In this document: positions 24,451 through 32,768 of the stretch, one piece after another
How positions within the stretch are numbered: position 1 is the stretch's first letter
Layout: every line of letters starts with the position of its first letter
From: Halieaceae bacterium UBA5085
GTDB lineage: Bacteria; Pseudomonadota; Gammaproteobacteria; Pseudomonadales; Halieaceae
Assembly (NCBI GenBank): GCA_002414665.1
Contig: DIAF01000035.1
Coordinates: 110,803 to 151,864, forward strand
DNA: 41,062 bases
Direction: 5' to 3'
Translations under genes and position numbers: made by a program
The notes under the pieces: model-generated
Seen by the model: the letters and a program-made list of their open reading frames with translations, nothing else
The model's database searches: none
What the model was told of the DNA's origin: nothing

Positions 24451-25254
24451 CTATTCCTTGACCACGGTGCCTGCAGCGGCTGCGCGGCGCTTTTCCTCTC
24501 GGCGAATGACTTCTCCCGCGAGGGCCATATAGGCCCGGGACCCGCGGGAATGCCGGTCGTAATACATAACGGGCAGGCCGTGGCTGGGCGCCTCGGCGAG
24601 GCGCACATTGCGCGGAATAACCGTGCGATAAACCGCCTCGCCGAAGTGTTGGTGTAACTGGTTGGAGACCTGGTTGGTCAGGCTGTTGCGCGGGTCATAA
24701 AGCGTACGCAGGATCCCCTCGATACGCAGCAGCGGGTTTACGGACTCGGCGACGCGCTCAATCGTGTTCACCAGTGCCGACAGTCCCTCCAGGGCGAAGT
24801 ACTCACACTGCATCGCAATCAGCACCCCGTCGGCGGCTACCAGCCCGTTGAGGGTGAGCATATTGAGGGAGGGCGGGCAGTCGATGAGGATGTAGTCGTA
24901 CACGGAGGAGACTTCGCGCAGTGCCGTATTCAGTCGGCGCTCACGCTGCTCTACCCCCATCAGTTCCACCTCGGCGGCTGTGAGATCGTCGTTGGAGGGG
25001 AGCACATCGTAGCCACCCTCCGGTACCCGCTGGGTGATCAGGTGCACCGGGGCACGGTGGACCAGCACATCATAGATACTGCGCTCAACGCTGTGCTTGT
25101 CCACCCCACTGCCCATCGTCGCGTTGCCCTGGGGATCCAGATCGACCAGCAACAGGCGCTGCTTCATCGCTGCAAGGGACGCCGCCAGGTTGACGGAGGT
25201 GGTAGTTTTGCCCACACCGCCTTTCTGGTTTGCAATTGCAAGAACTCGTGCCAA
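24451..25254 (-). CDS. parA: Chromosome-partitioning ATPase ParA (Soj)
   Basis: I use the TTG start at 25254 (GGGAG 6 nt upstream), giving a 267-residue protein that begins ARVLAIANQKGGVGKTTT like other chromosomal ParA proteins; the ATG at 25317 would overlap rsmG. The deviant Walker A KGGVGKTT is at 11-18, LLLVDLDPQGNA is the A' motif and YDYILIDCPPSLNMLT is Walker B. It binds DNA as an ATP dimer and pulls ParB-parS complexes apart. There is no N-terminal helix-turn-helix, so it is the chromosomal Soj type and not plasmid type Ia. It lies between rsmG (22 nt) and parB. Confidence 0.96.
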   Translation of the reverse strand: MARVLAIANQKGGVGKTTTSVNLAASLAAMKQRLLLVDLDPQGNATMGSGVDKHSVERSIYDVLVHRAPVHLITQRVPEGGYDVLPSNDDLTAAEVELMGVEQRERRLNTALREVSSVYDYILIDCPPSLNMLTLNGLVAADGVLIAMQCEYFALEGLSALVNTIERVAESVNPLLRIEGILRTLYDPRNSLTNQVSNQLHQHFGEAVYRTVIPRNVRLAEAPSHGLPVMYYDRHSRGSRAYMALAGEVIRREEKRRAAAAGTVVKE

Positions 25255-25276
25255 GGCGCACTCCCGTATATTTTGG

Positions 25277-25933
25277 CTAGGGCCGATGCAGATTATCGAT
25301 CGTCGGCAACAGGGCAAGTTCTACCAAGTGACGCTGCTCGTCAAGCCCCGGCACAGACAGGGGCCTGATGTGGCGCACAGCGCAGTGTTGCGTGATCGCT
25401 TGCAGTTCATCATCGGGGCGCACGCCCTTCATGGCAAGCAAAACACCATCCGGAGCAAGTAAATGCCGGGTTACAGCCAGCATGTCCTGCAGAGAGGCAA
25501 AGGCCCGGGATAGCACCACGTCGAAGCCCTGTTCTGGCCGGAAGGCTTCTGCCCGACTGTGATGTACCGTCACGTTGTCGAGCCCGAGCGCGGTTCTGGC
25601 CTGAAACAGGAACCGGGTTTTCTTGCCATTGCTGTCCAGCAGGTGAAACTCGCGCTCCGGGAACGCGATCGCCAGGGGAATACCGGGCAACCCGGCACCT
25701 GTGCCGACATCAATGCAGCGACTGCCTGCCAGCCATGGCGCTACCGCCAGGCTGTCCAGCAGGTGCCGGGTCACCATTGCGCCGGGGTCGCGGATGGCTG
25801 TGAGGTTATAGGCGCGGTTCCATTTCAGCAACAACGCCAGGTAATCAAGCAGCAGCTGTTGTTGGAAAGCGGTCGTCGCCACGCCCAGAGCGTTGAGCCC
25901 GGCGCCCAGCTGCCGCGCAAGTGCCGCGTCCAA
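25277..25933 (-). CDS. rsmG: 16S rRNA (guanine-527-N7) methyltransferase RsmG (GidB)
   Basis: The 218-residue Rossmann methyltransferase has the AdoMet loop IDVGTGAGLPGIPLAIAFP and WNRAYNLTAI and HLLDSLAV upstream of it, all typical of RsmG. It methylates G527 of 16S rRNA; loss gives low-level streptomycin resistance in other bacteria. The start is TTG at 25933, one base after the mnmG stop, with only a weak ribosome site inside mnmG, so coupling to mnmG translation is likely. Confidence 0.95.
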   Translation of the reverse strand: MDAALARQLGAGLNALGVATTAFQQQLLLDYLALLLKWNRAYNLTAIRDPGAMVTRHLLDSLAVAPWLAGSRCIDVGTGAGLPGIPLAIAFPEREFHLLDSNGKKTRFLFQARTALGLDNVTVHHSRAEAFRPEQGFDVVLSRAFASLQDMLAVTRHLLAPDGVLLAMKGVRPDDELQAITQHCAVRHIRPLSVPGLDEQRHLVELALLPTIDNLHRP

Positions 25934-25934
25934 T

Positions 25935-27833
25935 TCAGGCGCTTATGCGTTCGCTGCCACGCTCGAGAGCGCCGCGCTTTTTGAGATAGATCAGCAGCAG
26001 GGAGACCGCCGCGGGCGTCACCCCGGGAATTCTGCCAGCACGCGCCAGGGTCGCCGGACGCGCCTCACTGAGTTTCTGGCGCACCTCGTGGGACAGACCG
26101 TCGACGGTGCTGTAATCCAGTGAGTCGGGCAGCGGGGTCTGCTCGTAGCGGCGCAGCCGGGCAATCTCATCCTGCTGCCGGTCAATATAGCCCGCGTACT
26201 TGGCCTGGATTTCCACTTGCTCCGCAGCCTGTTCATCGGCCAGCGGCTCCCCTTTCAACGCGGCCACGTCGGCGTAACCGATGCCGGGCCGCTTCAGCAG
26301 GTCGGCGAGGCTGTACTCACGGGTGAGGGGGCCCTTCAGTTTGGGCTCGAGCGTTGCCGCCGCAGCCGTTCCCGGATGTATCCAGGTGGTCGCGAGACGT
26401 TGCGTTTCGGCGGCAATGGCATCGCGTTTACGCGCAAACCGGGACCAGCGGGCGTCGTCGATCAAACCGAGGCGGTGAGCGGTTTCGGTGAGACGCAGGT
26501 CGGCGTTGTCCTCGCGCAACAGCAGGCGATACTCCGCGCGGGAGGTAAACATCCGGTAGGGCTCCAGCGTACCCAGGGTAATCAGATCATCCACCAGCAC
26601 ACCGATATAGGCTTCGTCGCGCCTCGGGCACCAGGGTTCCTTGCCCTGTACCGACAGCGCTGCGTTAAGACCGGCCAACAGGCCCTGAGCCGCCGCCTCT
26701 TCGTACCCCGTGGTGCCGTTGATCTGTCCTGCAAAATACAGGCCGGGTAGCGCACGCGTCTCCAGCGAATACTGCAGATCGCGGGGATCGAAGTAATCGT
26801 ATTCGATGGCGTACCCCGGCCGCGTGATGTGGGCGCCTTCAAACCCCTTGATGGAACGGACCAGTGCAAGCTGCACATCGAAGGGCAGACTGGTGGAAAT
26901 ACCATTGGGGTAGAGTTCGCTGGTAGTCAGCCCCTCGGGCTCAATGAACACCTGGTGCGATGCCTTGTCGGCAAAGCGGTGAATTTTGTCTTCAATACTG
27001 GGGCAATAGCGGGGCCCCACGCCCTCGATAACCCCCGAGTACATCGGTGATCGATCGAGGCCGCCACGGATGATCTCGTGGGTGTGTTCGTTGGTATGCG
27101 TTATCCAGCAGCAACGCTGCTGCGGACGCTCGTCAACGCTGCCCAGAAACGACATCGCGGGGGCATCGGGATCACCCCACTGTTCTTCCAGAGCGCTGAA
27201 ATCCACACTGCGCGCATCAATACGCGGTGGCGTTCCCGTTTTCAGTCGATCTACACGGAAGGGCATTTCGCGCAAGCGCTGGGCCAGGGCGATGGAGGGC
27301 GGGTCTCCGGCGCGCCCCCCGGCACTGTTTTGCAAACCGATGTGGATCTTTCCGCCGAGGAACGTGCCGGTTGTCAGCACGACGGTCGGGGCGCGGAAAA
27401 TCAGGCCCATCTGGGTGACCGCACCCGCAACGCGACCCTGTTCCACCAGCAGGTCATCTACCGGTTGCTGAAAGATCGATAATCCGGGCTGCGCTTCAAT
27501 GATTTCACGGATGGCATTGCGATAGAGCACACGGTCCGCCTGCGCACGCGTTGCGCGCACTGCCGGCCCCTTGCGCGCATTCAGCACCCGAAACTGGATA
27601 CCTGCGCGGTCTGTGGCCCGTGCCATGGCGCCGCCCAGGGCATCCACTTCACGCACCAGGTGGCTCTTGCCAATGCCGCCGATAGCGGGGTTGCATGACA
27701 TCTGACCCAGTGTGTCGACACTGTGGGTCAGGAGCAGGGTGCGACAGCCCATCCGCGCGGCCGCCAGGCAGGCCTCGGTGCCAGCGTGGCCGCCGCCGAT
27801 CACGATCACGTCAAAGCTCTGTTGGTATTCCAC
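25935..27833 (-). CDS. mnmG: tRNA uridine-34 5-carboxymethylaminomethyl enzyme MnmG (GidA)
   Basis: The 632-residue FAD protein has the dinucleotide motif VIGGGHAGTEA (11-21), the QMSCNPAIGGIGKSHLVREVD signature in two parts, and a C-terminal helical domain that binds MnmE. With MnmE it modifies the wobble uridine of several tRNAs. The start is GTG at 27833 with AGGAG 10 nt upstream. A near-consensus promoter lies at 27877-27905. The partner gene mnmE is on the same strand, beyond a 473-nt origin-like gap. Confidence 0.97.
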   Translation of the reverse strand: MEYQQSFDVIVIGGGHAGTEACLAAARMGCRTLLLTHSVDTLGQMSCNPAIGGIGKSHLVREVDALGGAMARATDRAGIQFRVLNARKGPAVRATRAQADRVLYRNAIREIIEAQPGLSIFQQPVDDLLVEQGRVAGAVTQMGLIFRAPTVVLTTGTFLGGKIHIGLQNSAGGRAGDPPSIALAQRLREMPFRVDRLKTGTPPRIDARSVDFSALEEQWGDPDAPAMSFLGSVDERPQQRCCWITHTNEHTHEIIRGGLDRSPMYSGVIEGVGPRYCPSIEDKIHRFADKASHQVFIEPEGLTTSELYPNGISTSLPFDVQLALVRSIKGFEGAHITRPGYAIEYDYFDPRDLQYSLETRALPGLYFAGQINGTTGYEEAAAQGLLAGLNAALSVQGKEPWCPRRDEAYIGVLVDDLITLGTLEPYRMFTSRAEYRLLLREDNADLRLTETAHRLGLIDDARWSRFARKRDAIAAETQRLATTWIHPGTAAAATLEPKLKGPLTREYSLADLLKRPGIGYADVAALKGEPLADEQAAEQVEIQAKYAGYIDRQQDEIARLRRYEQTPLPDSLDYSTVDGLSHEVRQKLSEARPATLARAGRIPGVTPAAVSLLLIYLKKRGALERGSERISA

Positions 27834-27876
27834 GCTGCAGCGTCTCCTGGCCCGGTGGGTTGTTGCCGGGCCGGCG

Positions 27877-27905
27877 ATTATACGTCCGGTAGATCAGTTG
27901 TTCAA
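27877..27905 (-). promoter_or_regulatory. Sigma-70 promoter of mnmG
   Basis: TTGAAC (27905-27900) and a perfect TATAAT (27882-27877) are 17 bp apart on the minus strand, about 44 nt upstream of the mnmG GTG. Transcription from here leaves the origin-like gap, as gidA transcription does next to E. coli oriC. Confidence 0.75.
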
Positions 27906-28306
27906 AAGATGTTCTCTGTTTTATCAGCCCGGGTTGAATGTTTTTTGTGACGCGTCCGACTGTGTAATGCATTAAATAAATAGTCTTTGAAAGATGAAAG
28001 AATAGAACTGATATTGTTACTGTATAGCGGCCGCTCAGCTGTGAATAACCGGGTTTTACTATTGTATTTCATACACTTGCTGCAATGACAAGCAGGCGGT
28101 GAAGCCCTGTTCCTGGCGTGGTTTGACTGTGTGGGTACTGGGGATCAAAACCGGGTTGGTGTCCGGCGCTCCCGGGAGGCAGCCGATTGCCCCCAGTTCA
28201 CTACCGGGTTCCCCGTCAGGTTGTCCACAGGGTTATCCGATTCCGGAGACTGACTTGAAAAACAACAGTACAAACTGTGCACAGGGTGTGGTCAACGGGC
28301 GGTGGC
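27906..28306. other. Origin-like intergenic region between mnmE and mnmG
   Basis: This 400-nt stretch has no convincing gene. It holds a perfect DnaA box on the minus strand (TTATTCACA, 28048-28040), a one-mismatch box TTGTCCACA (28221-28229), and an AT-rich part (about 27960-28080) that contrasts with the GC-rich surroundings. A CTGTGCACAG palindrome lies at 28276-28285. In Pseudomonas a second autonomously replicating oriC fragment was reported from the gidA side, and E. coli oriC itself is next to gidA. Whether this acts as an origin, a DnaA titration site or a remnant is unknown. Confidence 0.4.
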
Positions 28307-29665
28307 TTATTTGCCGATACAGAAACTGGAGAAGATTTCCCCCAACAGCGCGTCACTGGACATTTTTCCGGTGATGTCGCCCAGGGCGTCGTGGCACAGG
28401 CGCAGATCCTCCGCCAGCAGCTCTCCTGCGCCTGCCTCTTCCAGCTGTCGACGCCCGCGTTCCAGGTGTTCAGCCGCGATCGAGAGCGCCTGTAAGTGCC
28501 GGCGCCGCGCACTGAAGGTATCACCGCCAGAGCCCGCGTAACCGATACACTGTTTCAGGTGTTCGCGCAGCAGCGGCACTCCGGCACCTGAACGAGCGCA
28601 AAGACGCACGGTGACGGAATCGCCATTCCGGGCCACGCCGGGCGCCTCACCGGCCAGGTCACACTTGTTGTGGATAAGCGTCACCGGCACAGAGCTTGCG
28701 GGATAACCGGGCCACAGGTCATCAGGCAGAGGGCTGTCGTCATTCATGTCGACCACCAGGAGTATGCGATCTGCGGTGGCGATTTCGCGTTGCGCGCGGC
28801 GAATGCCTTCCTGCTCTACGGCGTCGTCACTGGCGCGAAGTCCTGCGGTATCCACAATGTGCAGCGGCATTCCATCAATCTGGATGTGCTCTCGCAGGAT
28901 GTCCCGTGTGGTTCCCGCAATGTCAGTGACGATGGCACTCTCCTGTCCTGCCAGGGCGTTAAGCAGGCTGGACTTTCCGGCGTTGGGGCGTCCGGCGATA
29001 ACCACCTTCATCCCCTCCCGCAACAGGCTTCCCTGCTGTGCCGCGGCCATCACCACAGCCAGTTGTGCGGCCAGGGTTTGTAGTGAATCTGCCACGTGTC
29101 CGTCTGCCAGGAAATCGATCTCCTCCTCGGGGAAATCGATGGCGGCCTCTACGTACACACGCAGGCGTGTTACCTCTGCCACCAGCCGATCAATTTCCTG
29201 CGAGAAGGCGCCCTGCAGGGAGCGGTGCGCATTGCGCGCCGCCTGTTCGGTGGTGCTGTTGATCAGGTCTGCGATGGCTTCAGCCTGGGCCAGGTCGAGT
29301 TTGTCGTTCAGGTAGGCCCGCTCGGAGAATTCTCCCGCTCGAGCCTGTCGCGCACCCGACGCAAGGCAGGCGGCGACCAGCAGGTCCAGTACGACAGGCC
29401 CGCCATGACCTTGCAGCTCTACAACGTCTTCCCCGGTAAACGAGTGGGGTGCGGGAAAATAGAGGGCGATTCCGCTGTCCAGCGTCGTTCCCCGGGCATC
29501 CGAAAACAGGCAGAAATGCGCGTGTCGCGGCGTGAGCTGTTTACCCGTTATGCGCTCGGCTATCGGCGCAGCGGAAGGGCCGGACAGGCGCACGATGCCG
29601 ATGCCACCGCGTCCGGGCGCAGTGGCTATGGCGGCAATCGTGTCTGCTTCGTATAGCGTAGTCAT
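28307..29665 (-). CDS. mnmE: tRNA modification GTPase MnmE (TrmE)
   Basis: The 452-residue protein has an N-terminal tetrahydrofolate-binding domain (DTIAAIATAPGRGGIGIVRLSG), a helical domain, and an inserted G domain with GRPNAGKSSLLNAL (P loop), DIAGTTRD (switch), DTAGLR and HNKCDL. It ends in the conserved CIGK, whose cysteine is typical of the family. It acts with MnmG on the wobble uridine. I prefer ATG 29665; a GTG one codon earlier is also possible, and the ribosome site is weak. Confidence 0.97.
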   Translation of the reverse strand: MTTLYEADTIAAIATAPGRGGIGIVRLSGPSAAPIAERITGKQLTPRHAHFCLFSDARGTTLDSGIALYFPAPHSFTGEDVVELQGHGGPVVLDLLVAACLASGARQARAGEFSERAYLNDKLDLAQAEAIADLINSTTEQAARNAHRSLQGAFSQEIDRLVAEVTRLRVYVEAAIDFPEEEIDFLADGHVADSLQTLAAQLAVVMAAAQQGSLLREGMKVVIAGRPNAGKSSLLNALAGQESAIVTDIAGTTRDILREHIQIDGMPLHIVDTAGLRASDDAVEQEGIRRAQREIATADRILLVVDMNDDSPLPDDLWPGYPASSVPVTLIHNKCDLAGEAPGVARNGDSVTVRLCARSGAGVPLLREHLKQCIGYAGSGGDTFSARRRHLQALSIAAEHLERGRRQLEEAGAGELLAEDLRLCHDALGDITGKMSSDALLGEIFSSFCIGK

Positions 29666-29694
29666 CACAGCGGCAGTATAGGCCAGCCGCGCAG

Positions 29695-29710
29695 CGCCCC
29701 GCAGGGGGCG
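29695..29710. other. Hairpin between yidC and mnmE
   Basis: CGCCCC and GGGGCG form a perfect 6-bp stem with a 4-nt loop just after the yidC stop. No T-run follows. It could weaken read-through into mnmE or stabilise the yidC mRNA. Confidence 0.3.
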
Positions 29711-29713
29711 ATA

Positions 29714-31429
29714 CTAGGCTTTCGCTTTCGCGTCGGACTTTTCGATCTGTCGGGTGATTACGTACTGCTGGGCCATGGAGAGCAGGTTGTTGACCACCCA
29801 GTAGAGTACGAGACCCGCTGGGAACCAGAGAAAGAAGAAGGTGAAGATCACTGGCAACCACTGCATGATCTTGGCCTGCATCGGATCCGGTGGCGGCGGA
29901 TTTAATTTCTGCATGAACCACATGCTGGCACCCATCAGCAGCGGCAGCACAAAGTAGGGGTCCATGACCGACAGATCTTCAATCCACAAAAAGAAGGGCG
30001 AGTGGCGCAGTTCAACGCTCTCCATCAGCACCCAGTAGAGCGAGATGAACACCGGCATCTGCACCAGCACCGGCAGGCAGCCGCCCATCGGGTTGATCTT
30101 CTCCTTGCGGTACAACTCCATCATCGCCTGGCTTTGTTTGGCCTTGTCCTCTGCGTATTGCTCCCGGATATCCTGCATTTTCGGCGCTACACGACGCATG
30201 TTGGCCATCGAGCGATAGCTGGTAGCTGACAGCTTGAAGAAGACAGCCTTGATCAAAACCGTAAGCAGGATGATCGCGACACCCCAGTTGCCGACGAAGG
30301 CGTGGATTTTTATCAGTAGCCAGAACAGCGGCTGTGCAATCCACCACAGCCAGCCGTAATCCACGCTGAGGTCGAGATAGGGGGAAATTTCCGCGAGCCG
30401 GTATTGGTCTTTAGGGCCCGCGTAAAAGCCGGCACTGACAGTGCCCTGCTGGCCGGGGTCCACCACCAGGGCAGGGCTGGTGAAGCCTGCAATATTGAAG
30501 CCGGATGAGGTGACCCTGGTGCTGTAGGTATGGCTCTGGTCGGGTGCCGGAATCCAGGCACTGAGGAAATAGTGCTGTATCATCGCGATCCAGCCGCCCG
30601 GGAGCTGCTCGCGGAAAGGTTCTTCCCGCATTTCCTTGAAGCTGAACTTGGTGAAGCGCTCGTCGGGCTGGGTGATTGCAGCGCCCAGGAAGGGTTGCAG
30701 ACCCATGCCGCTGGAATCGACGGTGGAGGGTTTGCTGCTGTCCCGCTTGATCTGTCCGAACAGGTTGCCCTGCCAGCGTTCACTGGTCTTGTTGTCAACG
30801 ATGTAGCTCACCGTCATCAGGTAGTCACCGCGGCGCAGGGTAAAGCGCTTGGTCACGGTGAGGCCCTCCGCGTTCTGCCACAGCAGGTCTACATTCAGTT
30901 CATCAGCGTCGGGTGTCAGTTCATAGCGTGATTGTGCCGCGCTGAACTGGGCGCGGGATTCACTGTCGATACCATCCGGGCCGATCAGCCCACTTTGCGC
31001 GACATAGATGCGGCGTTCATTCTGCTCCAGCAGCACGAATGGCTGGTTCGGCTTGTCGATGTCTTCGAGGTGTTCCGGTAGTGCCAGCTCCACGATATCG
31101 CCGCCGCGCAGGTCAATGGCAACCTGGAGTACGTCGGAGTGCACGGTGATGATGTCGCCACTGTTGCTGATTACTTCCGGAGTCGAGGGCTGTGTGTCGG
31201 CAATAGACTCGGGTGCTTGCGGCAGGTCCTCGTCGCCTGAGTCGGCGACGGGTGTGGCAGGGGCTGCCGTGACCGCTTCCGGCAGGCTATCCGGCTCGGC
31301 AGCAATCAGCCGGCTGGCGACGGGTTGCTCCGCCGTGTTTTTGGCATCCTTGAATGCGACCCACTCAGTCAGCAGCATGAATGAGAGAAGGGCGATGGCG
31401 CCGATCAGCAGAGTTCGTTGGAAATCCAT
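29714..31429 (-). CDS. yidC: Membrane protein insertase YidC
   Basis: The 571-residue protein is of the Gram-negative type: an N-terminal helix (DFQRTLLIGAIALLSFMLLTEW), a large periplasmic beta domain (about 60-340), then the conserved five-helix core with WGVAIILLTVLIKAVFFKLS (positively charged groove), NPMGGCLPVLVQMPVFISLYWV and a C-terminal basic tail. It inserts membrane proteins alone or with SecYEG; subunit c of the ATP synthase encoded nearby is a classic substrate. It lies 17 nt after yidD. Confidence 0.97.
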   Translation of the reverse strand: MDFQRTLLIGAIALLSFMLLTEWVAFKDAKNTAEQPVASRLIAAEPDSLPEAVTAAPATPVADSGDEDLPQAPESIADTQPSTPEVISNSGDIITVHSDVLQVAIDLRGGDIVELALPEHLEDIDKPNQPFVLLEQNERRIYVAQSGLIGPDGIDSESRAQFSAAQSRYELTPDADELNVDLLWQNAEGLTVTKRFTLRRGDYLMTVSYIVDNKTSERWQGNLFGQIKRDSSKPSTVDSSGMGLQPFLGAAITQPDERFTKFSFKEMREEPFREQLPGGWIAMIQHYFLSAWIPAPDQSHTYSTRVTSSGFNIAGFTSPALVVDPGQQGTVSAGFYAGPKDQYRLAEISPYLDLSVDYGWLWWIAQPLFWLLIKIHAFVGNWGVAIILLTVLIKAVFFKLSATSYRSMANMRRVAPKMQDIREQYAEDKAKQSQAMMELYRKEKINPMGGCLPVLVQMPVFISLYWVLMESVELRHSPFFLWIEDLSVMDPYFVLPLLMGASMWFMQKLNPPPPDPMQAKIMQWLPVIFTFFFLWFPAGLVLYWVVNNLLSMAQQYVITRQIEKSDAKAKA

Positions 31430-31446
31430 AGCAGGTATCAGCTTCG

Positions 31447-31674
31447 TCAGTGAGTGTGCTTGCAGGGGGGCACCGGGTCGAGTCCTCCCTCATGCCAGGG
31501 GTGGCATTTGCCAAGCCGGCGCAGGGTGAGGTACGAACCTCGGATAACGCCGTGCAAATCGATGGCTTCCTGAGCGTAGTGTGAGCAGCTCGGGTAAAAT
31601 CGGCAGTGATTGCCCAGGAACGGGCTGATGGCGTATCGGTACACGGTAATCAGGGCGATAAAGAGACGGCGCAT
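31447..31674 (-). CDS. yidD: Membrane protein insertion efficiency factor YidD
   Basis: The 75-residue protein starts RRLFIALITVYRYAISPFLG after the Met at 31674 and has the signature CRFYPSCSHYAQEAI and KCHPWHEGGLDPVP, with the three conserved cysteines. It is a small inner-membrane-associated protein that helps YidC. Its ATG overlaps the rnpA stop (ATGA), so the two are coupled. An upstream in-frame extension to 31728 is not needed by the family. Confidence 0.93.
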   Translation of the reverse strand: MRRLFIALITVYRYAISPFLGNHCRFYPSCSHYAQEAIDLHGVIRGSYLTLRRLGKCHPWHEGGLDPVPPCKHTH

Positions 31675-32078
31675 CAGCGGTCTCGCGCGCTCGGGTGTGT
31701 CGCCTTGTGTCGTGACAGCTTTTGCCATTGTTCTCCCAGTGTGGTGAACAGTGAAGCGTTGTCCATGTCGTCGAGGCCACGGCGCGCCAAAAAAACGATA
31801 TCCAGCGGTACGCCGGTATCAGGCAGTTGCCTGAATGATTCCCTGACGATGCGTTTGATCCGATTGCGCTGTACCGCCTTGCGTACGTTCTTCTTGGCGA
31901 TAACCAGTCCCAGCCGGCTGTGCAGACCCTCGGCGGGTCGCGCCAGCATCAGCAGATGACGGTGCGAAGCCTTGAGGGAGGCGCCATCGAAAACGGCCCG
32001 ATATTGGGCCGCATTCAACAGGCGCCTGCATTTCCCGAAAGCGCCAGCACCCGGTTGGCACTCAGCGGCTGCGGCCAC
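31674..32078 (-). CDS. rnpA: Ribonuclease P protein component
   Basis: The 134-residue basic protein has the RNase P signature KKNVRKAVQRNRIKRIVRESFR (split: KKNVRKAVQRNR then IKRIVRESFR) and the N-terminal LLNAAQYRAVFDGA. It assists the catalytic RNA in tRNA 5' processing. The start is GTG at 32078 with GGGAG 7 nt upstream, 15 nt after rpmH. The start region has about ten extra residues compared with short homologues. Confidence 0.95.
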   Translation of the reverse strand: MAAAAECQPGAGAFGKCRRLLNAAQYRAVFDGASLKASHRHLLMLARPAEGLHSRLGLVIAKKNVRKAVQRNRIKRIVRESFRQLPDTGVPLDIVFLARRGLDDMDNASLFTTLGEQWQKLSRHKATHPSARDR

Positions 32079-32093
32079 GAAGGCTCTCCCGCA

Positions 32094-32228
32094 TCAGGCG
32101 GACAGGCGCTTGCGACCCTTCGCGCGACGGCGGCTGAGGACCAGGCGACCGTTCTTGGTGGCCATACGAGAGCGGAAGCCGTGAGTGCGCTTGCGCTTCA
32201 GGACGCTGGGCTGGAATGTTCTTTTCAT
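32094..32228 (-). CDS. rpmH: 50S ribosomal protein L34
   Basis: This 44-residue protein starts MKRTFQPSVLKRKRTHGFRS and ends RRRAKGRKRLSA, the full-length L34 pattern, which is very basic. The ATG is at 32228, with a weak GGAA 7 nt upstream. It is the first gene leftward from oriC, followed by rnpA as in nearly all bacteria. A good promoter lies at 32339-32367. Confidence 0.98.
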   Translation of the reverse strand: MKRTFQPSVLKRKRTHGFRSRMATKNGRLVLSRRRAKGRKRLSA

Positions 32229-32338
32229 GACGCTGTTCCAAATAGGAGGTAATAAATAGAAGGCTGATGCTGCACCCGCCCTGTGGTCGATACGTTACAG
32301 AGCGCGCGGTGGAGTACCAGGCCGCAAAAAGGTTGGCT

Positions 32339-32367
32339 ATTCTAGAGAAACCCCGCGTCGAATTCAA
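32339..32367 (-). promoter_or_regulatory. Promoter of the rpmH-rnpA operon
   Basis: TTGAAT (32367-32362) and TAGAAT (32344-32339) are 17 bp apart on the minus strand, about 110 nt upstream of rpmH. Confidence 0.65.
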
Positions 32368-32507
32368 TGACAGCCCAACCCTTTATTTTTGCGCGTTTGC
32401 CCGCGGCGCAGCTGCAGTCCTCGCCCTGTATCCCCCGTAGCGGCAATGCCAGCTGTGGCGCGCCTTCCGGTAAACAGCACACACCTTGCCCCGAATATAT
32501 ACACAGG

Positions 32508-32516
32508 TTATACACA
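32508..32516 (+). promoter_or_regulatory. DnaA box (perfect)
   Basis: TTATACACA matches the consensus TTATNCACA. It is flanked by two one-mismatch boxes in the same orientation, 11 and 15 bp away start to start. Confidence 0.8.
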
Positions 32517-32626
32517 GATCATGTATACACAGATGGAATCTTGACTGGTCGCTTAAAAAACACCCAAATAAAACCTAAGCATATGAAAAACATATAAAAA
32601 CAACTTTGAAAAAAAACCCCCTGAGG

Positions 32627-32635
32627 TGTGGATAA
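32627..32635 (-). promoter_or_regulatory. DnaA box over the dnaA promoter
   Basis: TTATCCACA on the minus strand is a perfect, high-affinity box. It covers the candidate -35 hexamer of dnaA (32629-32634), so DnaA should repress its own gene. Confidence 0.75.
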
Positions 32636-32657
32636 CTCGCGGCTTCACGGGTATTAT
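32629..32657 (+). promoter_or_regulatory. Candidate dnaA promoter
   Basis: TGGATA (32629-32634, 4 of 6) and TATTAT (32652-32657, 5 of 6) are 17 bp apart. A leader of about 105 nt would follow before the dnaA TTG start. Confidence 0.5.
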
Positions 32658-32768
32658 CAGCGCACCGGGATCGAAAAGCCCGGAGGCCTTCAACGCGCGA
32701 ACTCGCAGTGCGTGACAGGCGTAATCGTTGTAGTGAAGGTGGGGTCAAGGCCTTCAAAGGGGAGAATT

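Larger units (their letters stand above)
32480..32640. other. oriC: Probable replication origin oriC (rpmH-dnaA gap)
   Basis: The 540-nt gap 32229-32768 holds no gene. Three DnaA boxes stand in tandem on +: ATATACACA (32497-32505, one mismatch), perfect TTATACACA (32508-32516) and GTATACACA (32523-32531, one mismatch). An A-rich stretch (about 32553-32616) follows, a likely unwinding element. A fourth, perfect box (TTATCCACA on -) is at 32635-32627. The part from 32370 to 32490 is GC-rich with nothing recognised. Position between rpmH and dnaA is the standard oriC site in pseudomonads and many other bacteria. Confidence 0.75.

Noticed and set aside
32628..32768. Longer DnaA with a GTG start at 32628
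   Set aside because: It would translate the DnaA box and promoter, and the added 47 residues do not look like DnaA. The TTG at 32769 has a strong ribosome site.
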